A model generated the notes under the pieces. It did no database searches. It was not told where the DNA came from and was given only the letters and a program-made list of their open reading frames with translations. This document shows, in pieces, positions 17,127 through 23,465 of a stretch of DNA of 27,686 nucleotides. The DNA is from Desulfuromonadaceae bacterium. GTDB taxonomy: Bacteria; Desulfobacterota; Desulfuromonadia; Desulfuromonadales; SZUA-401. Position 1 is the stretch's first letter. Each line of letters opens with the position of its first letter. Position numbers and translations under genes: made by a program. The stretch covers positions 1 through 27,686 of the forward strand of contig QKBP01000029.1 in NCBI GenBank assembly GCA_003246035.1. The letters run 5' to 3'.

Positions 17127-17858
17127 ATGCTGAAAATCAGTTTTGTCGTTGCCGTCGCTTTGTGTGTCCCGCTGGTGTGCACAGCGGAGCCCTGTAAGGT
17201 CATACGAGTACTTGATGGTGATACCGTCGAGGTATCCAGTGCTAGCTTCAAGGGGGAGATCAACCTCGAAGGTATCGATGCTCCAGAGGAGGGACAGCCC
17301 TACCATAAAGAGGCAACGGACTATCTCGATTCGTTGGTCTCAGACCAGGACGTTTTCATTTCGGATATCAGTACCTCGGATATGACCGCTAATTTGCACC
17401 TTGCAAACGGCCGTAGCGTCAATGTTTGCATGATCTATGACGGCTACGCTTGGTCGATCGACCGGGATTATAACCATTACCTGATGCGAGTCGAGCGCGG
17501 CTCAAAAGAGCGAGGGTTAAACCTCTGGTCATCTAGCAAAGTCCTTGAACCCTGGCGATTTCGTGAAGCGAACGGGATTATGGATGATCGCCAAAAAGAT
17601 ATTCAGAAGATCTACGTTTTCAAGAACCTTGGCCATTCCGGCTCTCAGCGCTACAAACTGGAAAGATGTGAAAAACTTGAGGGTGTTGAGAGGCAAATCT
17701 GCATTGAACAGCTTAAATATGAGGTTTATCAACGGGTTGTGTCGGAAGGGAATGACTGTAGCGGGTTGACCGGAAATGCACGGCAGGACTGTATGTATCG
17801 AAACATGCGTGTTGCGAACAAGGTGTACAAAGAGTACACGGGTGAGGATTTAAAGTAA
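17127..17858 (+). CDS. Exported staphylococcal-nuclease-like (SNase fold) protein, probably catalytically impaired
   Basis: A 243-residue protein with a signal peptide (cleavage expected near alanine 20), so probably periplasmic or secreted. Residues about 23-150 match the thermonuclease/SNase domain: VIRVLDGDTVEV (Asp30 and Asp32 as calcium ligands), INLEGIDAPEEGQPYHKEA (Asp51, Glu54), NGRSVNVCMIYDGYAWS and the closing GLNLW...PWRFRE. The catalytic arginine normally before LxGIDAPE is asparagine (Asn46), and the second catalytic arginine region reads TSDMTANLHLANG with no arginine. The C-terminal 90 residues have spaced cysteines and no recognised domain. The ribosome-binding site GGGAGGGGGAGAGG (17110-17123) is strong. 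Base composition is far more AT-rich than the flanking operon. The protease gene follows after about 20 nt. Confidence 0.82.
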   Translation: MLKISFVVAVALCVPLVCTAEPCKVIRVLDGDTVEVSSASFKGEINLEGIDAPEEGQPYHKEATDYLDSLVSDQDVFISDISTSDMTANLHLANGRSVNVCMIYDGYAWSIDRDYNHYLMRVERGSKERGLNLWSSSKVLEPWRFREANGIMDDRQKDIQKIYVFKNLGHSGSQRYKLERCEKLEGVERQICIEQLKYEVYQRVVSEGNDCSGLTGNARQDCMYRNMRVANKVYKEYTGEDLK

Positions 17859-17879
17859 TCATCCGTGAACGGTGGTGTC

Positions 17880-19013
17880 ATGGAACAGTTTACGCGATGT
17901 CCCAAGTGTGGTTCGGACAGGGTAACCAGAACCGAGTGCCAGGTCTGTGGATTGGTCTTTGAAAAATACGTGCACCATCAGTATGTAACGGCCCGGCTCC
18001 AGGTAGAACCCACAAAGCCGAAAAATAAAGGTCTGGTTTTGATCGGTTTGTTAGTTCTTGTGGCGGTGCTTGGCAGCGGCCTAACATTCCTGCGGTCGCA
18101 AAAAGCTGCTGAGGGCCACACCGGTCTCGAATCGCAGCATCTCGGCTCGCAAAAAGCCTCGGATCGCGAAGGTTTACCCACCGGAATGAATTTGATTGAG
18201 CAATTGCAAACAGCCAACCCACCAGATAATCAGGTCGAGCGAGTCGTCAACTCGACGGTATTCATCCAGACCCCCTGGGGGGAGGGGTCAGGTTTCATCG
18301 TCGATGAGAGCTGCAGGATAGTTACCAACTCGCATGTGGTGAGGTTGTCAGAGGATCAAGTTAGGGACTTGGATGCATATCTTGCCGATTTGCGCGTAAA
18401 AGCCGATAAAGTCAGAAAAATTATCGATAAAAACCAGGACAGTTACGATCGCTATCAACAGGGCGAACTTCGCCTCTCTCCCGGCGTAACGGAAGAGGAG
18501 ATCGAGGCCAAGATGGTTGAAGATAAGGAGAAGTATGCGGAATTTCTCAAGGAAATAGATGCATCTGAAAGAAGGCTCGATCGTAACCGGTATGATTCCT
18601 CGTTAAAGGTTATCCTTTCGGACGGGACGGAAATCGATGCTACGACTGAACATGTAGACGATGAGTTCGATATCGCTATAGTTCGTGTCTTCGGAGAGTA
18701 CGTATGCCCTTCCGTGGTGTTTGGAAGTTCAGAGAAGCTCAGGCGCGGTGAGACGCTCTACACCATCGGCAACCCACTAGGGCTTCGTCACGTCGTGACT
18801 GCAGGGGTATTCTCTGGGATGGTCGAGGTCAACGGGATGGACATGCTCCAGTCGGACGCGCCGATAAATCCGGGAAACAGCGGAGGTCCACTGATCGATG
18901 CCGACGGTAAAGTAGTGGGGGTCAACACGCTGAAGCTGATGAATTCCGACGGCATCGGTTTCGCCATCCCGATAAAGCATGTCAAAGATTTGCTGGCAGA
19001 ACAAGACCTCTAG
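17880..19013 (+). CDS. Membrane-anchored zinc-ribbon trypsin-like serine protease (S1C/HtrA-like, no PDZ)
   Basis: The 377-residue protein combines three parts. A zinc ribbon lies at the N terminus (CPKC at 7-10, CQVC at 20-23). A membrane helix follows at about 51-71, with basic residues before it that predict an N-in orientation. A chymotrypsin-fold protease then lies in the periplasm. The catalytic triad is readable: His152 in TNSHVV, Asp264 in FDIAIVR, Ser334 in NPGNSGGPL. Between His and Asp sits a charged, helix-forming insertion (about 157-237) that ordinary DegP/S proteases lack, and no PDZ domain follows the protease. ATG 17880 is preferred over GTG 17865, although both have weak ribosome-binding sites. 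It is probably co-transcribed with the SNase-like gene and shares its AT-rich composition. Confidence 0.85.
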   Translation: MEQFTRCPKCGSDRVTRTECQVCGLVFEKYVHHQYVTARLQVEPTKPKNKGLVLIGLLVLVAVLGSGLTFLRSQKAAEGHTGLESQHLGSQKASDREGLPTGMNLIEQLQTANPPDNQVERVVNSTVFIQTPWGEGSGFIVDESCRIVTNSHVVRLSEDQVRDLDAYLADLRVKADKVRKIIDKNQDSYDRYQQGELRLSPGVTEEEIEAKMVEDKEKYAEFLKEIDASERRLDRNRYDSSLKVILSDGTEIDATTEHVDDEFDIAIVRVFGEYVCPSVVFGSSEKLRRGETLYTIGNPLGLRHVVTAGVFSGMVEVNGMDMLQSDAPINPGNSGGPLIDADGKVVGVNTLKLMNSDGIGFAIPIKHVKDLLAEQDL

Positions 19014-19023
19014 TCTTACGGAG

Positions 19024-19047
19024 TGGTCATGAAGTATCGGATGACCA
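19024..19047. other. Hairpin just upstream of the second terminator
   Basis: TGGTCAT (19024-19030) and ATGACCA (19041-19047) form a 7-bp stem with a 10-base loop, 10 nt after the protease stop and 15 nt before the terminator stem. It may stabilise the mRNA 3' end. It has no T-tract of its own. Confidence 0.35.
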
Positions 19048-19062
19048 TGTGAAGGAACACAG

Positions 19063-19095
19063 CGGCGGGGCCATTCGGTCCCGCCGATTTATTTT
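19063..19095 (+). terminator. Rho-independent terminator after the protease gene (copy 2 of a near-duplicate)
   Basis: The 10-bp stem 19063-19072 with 19077-19086 has the same ATTC loop and the same flanking A/T run as the terminator after ftsZ. It differs at two of 33 positions: a C to T at 19079, which turns a G-C pair into G-U, and an A interrupting the T-tract at 19091. It should still terminate, though less strongly. Confidence 0.85.
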
Positions 19096-19204
19096 GTCCC
19101 TGTGTGCCCCTGATGCCACATCAATGTGCCAGACACAACCCAACGCACGGCAAGACGCGAAGGCAAAAGGGCATAAGTTGTTGAAATAGTGTAATCGGTG
19201 CTCT

Positions 19205-19220
19205 TGGTATTGAGCTTGCA
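19205..19220 (+). promoter_or_regulatory. Candidate sigma-54 (-24/-12) promoter
   Basis: TGGTATTGAGCTTGCA matches the sigma-54 consensus TGGYAY-N5-TTGCA, with the invariant GG (19206-19207) and GC (19218-19219) at exactly the required spacing. Transcription would begin near 19231, 24 nt before the receiver gene's ATG. Sigma-54 promoters are common in Desulfuromonadales. The remaining gene-free sequence (19096-19204) shows no further clear element, and no activator (bEBP) gene is in the window. Confidence 0.5.
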
Positions 19221-19254
19221 TTTTTAAGGCGGCACCAATCGAAAGGGGCCCCTC

Positions 19255-19674
19255 ATGCGCATCTTTGTCATCGAGGACGACGACCACTACCGTAAGGCGA
19301 TCAAGGCATACCTGGAGATGCTCGGACACGAGGTAATCGAAGCCCACGACCCGAGCGGCTGTCCTCTCTACGCCGAGCTGGCCGATGCGTGCCGGCACGA
19401 AGACCCCTGTGGCGACCTGCTGCTCATCGACCAGAACATGCCGCAGATGACCGGGCTCGAATTCATCCAGCGTCAGAGTGAACGGGGCTGCAGGGGTATC
19501 ATGAGCTGCAAGGCGCTGATGTCCGCCTCCCTGAGCGACGAGGAGCATGCCCTCGCGCAGAAGCTGGGCTGCCGGATTTTTCGCAAGCCGTTTCGCCTCC
19601 ACTATCTGCGCGACTGGATCGAAGAGGCGACCGCCGAGATCCCACCCGAGCGCAAGCTTCATCGCTTCGCCTGA
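19255..19674 (+). CDS. Stand-alone response regulator receiver domain protein
   Basis: The 139-residue protein is essentially one CheY-like receiver. An acidic pocket EDDD (residues 7-10), phospho-acceptor Asp59 in LLIDQNMP, a serine/alanine stretch in the switch position (about 88-92) and Lys111 in FRKPF are all present, so phosphorylation should work. There is no DNA-binding or enzymatic output domain, so it may act by protein-protein contact or in a phosphorelay. No histidine kinase is adjacent. AAAGGGG (19242-19248) is a plausible ribosome-binding site. Composition returns to high GC here. The next gene is 119 nt away and the functional link between them is unknown. Confidence 0.9.
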   Translation: MRIFVIEDDDHYRKAIKAYLEMLGHEVIEAHDPSGCPLYAELADACRHEDPCGDLLLIDQNMPQMTGLEFIQRQSERGCRGIMSCKALMSASLSDEEHALAQKLGCRIFRKPFRLHYLRDWIEEATAEIPPERKLHRFA

Positions 19675-19793
19675 CCCCGCCGGCGCAGATGGCCTGTGGA
19701 TGCCGGGACAATCGGATCCCCGAACTTGATTCCTGAGGAGCATCCGGGTCAAAATAGCGGCTCGGAAAGCACCACTACGTTCGGGAGAAGCGC

Positions 19794-21515
19794 TTGTCCC
19801 ATAAGCTGATCGATCGCGCCCGTCGCCGCCTCGCCGCGGAGAGCGGACCGCACACCCCGCCCTGGGGAGGCCGCCTGAGCGTGGCGCTCGTCTATCCCAA
19901 CACCTACCACCACGCCATGAGCAACCTCGGCTTCCTGTCGGTCTACCAGGAGCTCAACCGGCGCGACGACACCCTCTGCGAACGCTTCTTCCTCCCCGAT
20001 CCCGACGATCTCGCCGAACACCGACGGACCGGCTTCCGGCTCTTTTCACTGGAGAGCCAGCGCCCCTTGAGCGACTTCGACCTGGTCGCCTTCTCGATCT
20101 CCTTCGAAAACGATTACCTCAACATCCCGGTGCTCTTCGAGCTCGCAGGCCTGCCGCTCTGGCGCGAGGAGCGCGGGGAGATCGAGCCGCTGGTGCTGGC
20201 CGGCGGGGTCTGCGCCTTCCTCAACCCCGAGCCGCTCGCCGAGATCATCGACCTGTTCGCCATCGGCGAGGCCGAGGTGCTCCTCCCGCCGCTGCTGGCC
20301 ACCCTTCAGGAGGGGGATCGATCACGCCGGGAGCTGCTCGCCGCGCTGGCCGGCGTCCCCGGCATCTACGTGCCGGCCTTTTACCATCCCGAGTACGACC
20401 GGGAGCGGCTGACCGGCTACCGGGTCGACCCGCCGGCGCCGCCGCGGGTGACGCGCCAGTGGCTGGGCGACTACGACCGCACGGTGATCCGCGCTGAACG
20501 GCAGACCTCCGAGACCGAGTTCGGCGAGCTGAGCCTGGTGGAGATCTCGCGCGGCTGTTCGCGCGGCTGCCGCTTCTGTGCCGCCGGCTTCCTGTTCCTG
20601 CCGCCGCGGGAGCACGCCCTTGAAGCCCTCGAAGCCGCCTGCAGCGCCGGGCTCGAAACCCGCGGCCGGGTCGGGCTGGTCGGCGCCGCGGTCTCCGATC
20701 ATCCCCGCCTCGCTGAGCTGCAGTCGTTCATCGCCTCGGCCGGGGGGGAGAGCTCGCTCGCCAGCCTGAGGATCGACAGCCTCAGCGAACCCGAGGTGGC
20801 GGCGCTGAGGGAGGGAGGACACCGCAGCGTGGCGCTGGCCCCCGAAGCAGGCAGCCAGCGCCTGCGCGACCTGGTCAACAAGGGGCTCGACGAGACGCAG
20901 ATCCTCTCGGCGGTGCGGCTGCTGGCCGCCGGGGGAATTCTCAACCTCAAGCTCTATTTCCTGCTCGGGCTGCCGAGCGAAACCGAGGACGACCTCGACG
21001 AGCTGCTGGCGCTGGTCGAGAAGGCCCGCGCCATCTGGCTGGAAGAGGGGAAAAAGCTCGGCCGGCTCGGCACCCTGCAGCTCTCGGTCAACCCGTTCAT
21101 TCCCAAGCCGTTCACCCCCCTGCAGTGGGCGGGGATGGCCCCGGAGGGGGAACTGAAGAAGCGCCTCAAGCGCCTCCAGGGGGCGATCCGTCGCCTCCCC
21201 AACGTCGAGCTGGTCAGCGAATCGCTGCGCGCCTCGGTGCTGCAGGCGCTGCTCTCCCGCGGCGACCGGCGCGTCGGTCGACTGCTGCCGCTGCTCGCGG
21301 CCGGCGAATCGCTCAAGAGCGCCTGCCGGAGCACCGGGCTGGATCCCGGCGGGTACGTGATCCGCGAGCGTGACGCGGACGAAAGCTTCCCCTGGGAGGT
21401 GCTCGATTCGGGAGTGACGCGCGCCTACCTGTGGCGCGAGTACTGCAGCGCCCTCGCCGGCCGGGCGACCACGCGCTGCGCGCCCGGATGCCGGCGCTGC
21501 GGCGTCTGTGGTTGA
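19794..21515 (+). CDS. Radical SAM protein with N-terminal B12-binding-like domain
   Basis: A 573-residue protein. The N-terminal region (about 25-170) resembles the cobalamin-binding-like fold of the TIGR03960-type radical SAM family (SVALVYPNTYHHAMSNLGF), but no DxHxxG cobalamin motif is visible. The radical SAM cluster motif is CSRGCRFC with Cys255, Cys259 and Cys262; later blocks LAPEAGSQRLRDLVNKGL and LKLYFLLGLPSET are typical of the family. The C terminus ends in four cysteines (562, 566, 569, 572) as CX3CX2CX2C, which could bind a second cluster. The start appears to be TTG 19794, preceded by GGGAGAAG (19783-19790). The substrate is unknown; relatives are often described only as uncharacterised Fe-S oxidoreductases. 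Confidence 0.88.
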   Translation: MSHKLIDRARRRLAAESGPHTPPWGGRLSVALVYPNTYHHAMSNLGFLSVYQELNRRDDTLCERFFLPDPDDLAEHRRTGFRLFSLESQRPLSDFDLVAFSISFENDYLNIPVLFELAGLPLWREERGEIEPLVLAGGVCAFLNPEPLAEIIDLFAIGEAEVLLPPLLATLQEGDRSRRELLAALAGVPGIYVPAFYHPEYDRERLTGYRVDPPAPPRVTRQWLGDYDRTVIRAERQTSETEFGELSLVEISRGCSRGCRFCAAGFLFLPPREHALEALEAACSAGLETRGRVGLVGAAVSDHPRLAELQSFIASAGGESSLASLRIDSLSEPEVAALREGGHRSVALAPEAGSQRLRDLVNKGLDETQILSAVRLLAAGGILNLKLYFLLGLPSETEDDLDELLALVEKARAIWLEEGKKLGRLGTLQLSVNPFIPKPFTPLQWAGMAPEGELKKRLKRLQGAIRRLPNVELVSESLRASVLQALLSRGDRRVGRLLPLLAAGESLKSACRSTGLDPGGYVIRERDADESFPWEVLDSGVTRAYLWREYCSALAGRATTRCAPGCRRCGVCG

Positions 21516-21628
21516 AGGAAGCGATAAACGGGCTTGGAGCGCCCCCCGACCTGTGTTACGTTGAGGCGCTGTGCATGTGTCTAAAATCATGTAGTAATTC
21601 TAATATTTAAAGCGAAAACGAATAGTTA

Positions 21629-21637
21629 TGGTATAGT
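21629..21637 (+). promoter_or_regulatory. Candidate extended -10 promoter ahead of the porin-cytochrome genes
   Basis: TGGTATAGT fits an extended -10 element (TGNTATAAT) in an AT-rich 170-nt intergenic region that stands out from its GC-rich surroundings. No good -35 hexamer is found at 16-18 nt upstream. The start would be near 21644, about 43 nt before the barrel gene. No terminator for the radical SAM gene is apparent in 21516-21600. Confidence 0.3.
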
Positions 21638-21686
21638 TGTCGGAATTTTCCTGCCACGGGACGAAATGATCATGAGGAGGAACGAA

Positions 21687-22967
21687 ATGAAGAGGGAGCT
21701 GAAATCCTGGAAACGAAGAGTAGCGGTCGGCGTCTCCGCCCTGCTGCTGCTCGTCCCCCTGGTCGCCACGGCGGCCGAGGTGAACTTCACGTCGGAGACT
21801 ATCCTGCGCGCCTACGAGAGGGACACGGCGACCAAGCAGGATGCCCTGATCCTGCCGGCCTACGAGTACCTGAGCGGGCGCGTCGGCAGCAGCGACGAGC
21901 CGCTCAGCTTCCACCTCTCGGGGTGGGGGCGTCTCGATCTGACGGACGAGGGATACTTCCAGGACGACACCGCCGGTGAGCTCCTGTACGGCTACCTCGA
22001 GTACCGCCCCGCCGACTACAACGTCACCCTGCGCGCCGGTCGCCAGTACCAGTTCGAAGGTGTCGCCAACGAGGCCTTCGACGGCGTGGCGATCCTCGCC
22101 GAGGCCAACAATGGCCTGCTCTTCTCCCTCTACGGCGGTCTCCCCGTCGGTCTCTCCACCACAGCCGGCACCAACGGCGACACCCTCTACGGCGGGCGCG
22201 TCGGCTATCACGGCGCCATGTACACGATCGGTGCCTCCTACAAGCTCTCCGAGAACGACAGCGACACCGCCCAGGAGCTGTTCGGATCTGATCTGGCCCT
22301 CTATCTCCCGGGCAACGTCAGCCTCTTCGGGGTCTCGCGCTACAACGTCGAGACCGAGGACTTCGCCGAGCACAGCTACGAGATCAACGTGACCCCCGGT
22401 AACACCAGGGTGCGGGCCTATCTCGAACGTTACCGCTACGAGGATTACTTCGGCGCCGGCGCCAGTGCCGTCAATCCCTTTCGCTTCCTCGCCACCCGCG
22501 ACGAAGTGCTGACCGTCGGCGGCGCCGACCTGACCATCCGCTCCGACATCGCCGACCTCACCCTCAAGGCCAAGGGGCTTGACTACGACCTGGCCGACAC
22601 CGCGTTCTACGGCTCCGCCGGCGTGACGAAGCGCGGTTCGGGCGCCAGCGCCTACGGGGCAGAGCTCGGCCGTCTCGAGGGAGACCTCGATACCGACAGC
22701 TACACCCTGGCCCGGGTGTTCGCCTACCTCGAGGAGCTCAACGACAAGTTTCCGATCGAGTTCATCTCCGCCGACCTGCTGCTCGCCATCTACGACGAGG
22801 ACATCCGCGGCGAAGGGGACGCCTACTACGTCTCCCTCGGTGCCGGCAAGAACGTCATGGACGGCAAGCTCAAGCTCAAGGCCTCCGCCGAGTACAGCTC
22901 CGACCCGTACTACACCGAGGATATGCGCGGGTCGCTCTCGGCCACCTACCAGTTCACCGCTCCTTGA
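21687..22967 (+). CDS. Outer-membrane beta-barrel protein, putative porin of a porin-cytochrome conduit
   Basis: A 426-residue protein with a signal peptide ending in VATAAE, so exported. The mature part is made of short alternating hydrophobic/polar strands rich in Tyr, Gly, Leu and acidic turns (GELLYGYLEYRP, VTLRAGRQYQFEG, YTIGASYKLSE) and ends in ATYQFTAP, close to the aromatic C terminus of outer-membrane barrels. ATG 21687 follows a perfect AGGAGG (21675-21680) at good spacing; an upstream in-frame ATG at 21666 does not. It heads a cluster of three multihaem lipoproteins, so it most likely forms the barrel through which a cytochrome passes electrons. It is shorter than MtrB or OmbB, and no specific orthologue is claimed. 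Confidence 0.75.
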   Translation: MKRELKSWKRRVAVGVSALLLLVPLVATAAEVNFTSETILRAYERDTATKQDALILPAYEYLSGRVGSSDEPLSFHLSGWGRLDLTDEGYFQDDTAGELLYGYLEYRPADYNVTLRAGRQYQFEGVANEAFDGVAILAEANNGLLFSLYGGLPVGLSTTAGTNGDTLYGGRVGYHGAMYTIGASYKLSENDSDTAQELFGSDLALYLPGNVSLFGVSRYNVETEDFAEHSYEINVTPGNTRVRAYLERYRYEDYFGAGASAVNPFRFLATRDEVLTVGGADLTIRSDIADLTLKAKGLDYDLADTAFYGSAGVTKRGSGASAYGAELGRLEGDLDTDSYTLARVFAYLEELNDKFPIEFISADLLLAIYDEDIRGEGDAYYVSLGAGKNVMDGKLKLKASAEYSSDPYYTEDMRGSLSATYQFTAP

Positions 22968-22996
22968 GCCCAACATTTACAGACGAGGAGATGACG

Positions 22997-23461
22997 ATGT
23001 CTAAACGCATCCTGACCATAGGAATGATCGCCTTTACCTTTGCCGCGCTGGCCGCCTGCGCCGCCTTCAAGAAAGAACCGGGCTACCCGGCGGTTCACCC
23101 CGAGGAGCTCGGTCACGTCAGGCCGATCTGTACCGAGTGCCACGACGCCAGCTCCGGCACCTTCAACTACGCCCAGTTCAGCCACGACGCCACCTTCGGC
23201 AGCCAGCACCGCCAGCAGGCCTACCGGAATGCCGAGGTCTGCGCCATGTGCCATGCCACGAGCTTCTGCAACGACTGCCACGCCACCCGCGTCGAGCTCA
23301 AGCCGTCGCTCAAGAACCCGACCGACAGCTACCGCACCATGCCGCACCGCGGCGACTACCTGAGCCGCCACCAGATCGATGGCCGCGTCGACCCGACCTC
23401 GTGTTTCCGCTGCCACGGCAACCCGCGCACGGCCAAGGGCTGTGCGACGTGCCACGGGTGA
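22997..23461 (+). CDS. Pentahaem c-type cytochrome lipoprotein
   Basis: A 154-residue protein with a lipoprotein signal (lipobox LAAC, Cys21). Five CXXCH haem-attachment motifs begin at Cys45, 82, 91, 136 and 149, with no non-canonical ones. Other histidines (for example in QFSHDATFG and MPHRGDYLSRHQ) could be distal ligands. ATG 22997 is chosen because GAGGAG (22985-22990) lies 6 nt upstream; ATG 22991 touches it and an earlier open frame overlaps the barrel gene. It probably acts at the outer membrane, either on the periplasmic side feeding the barrel or at the surface. The next cytochrome starts 4 nt after the stop, which indicates one transcript. Confidence 0.92.
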   Translation: MSKRILTIGMIAFTFAALAACAAFKKEPGYPAVHPEELGHVRPICTECHDASSGTFNYAQFSHDATFGSQHRQQAYRNAEVCAMCHATSFCNDCHATRVELKPSLKNPTDSYRTMPHRGDYLSRHQIDGRVDPTSCFRCHGNPRTAKGCATCHG

Positions 23462-23465
23462 TGTC

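Noticed and set aside
19675..19793. Terminator or promoter between the receiver and radical SAM genes
   Set aside because: No stem with a T-run and no well-spaced -35/-10 or -24/-12 pair was seen, so nothing beyond the ribosome-binding site of the next gene is reported.
23379..23465. N-terminal extension of the large cytochrome into the pentahaem gene
   Set aside because: The lipoprotein signal peptide starts at ATG 23466; an extension would bury it.
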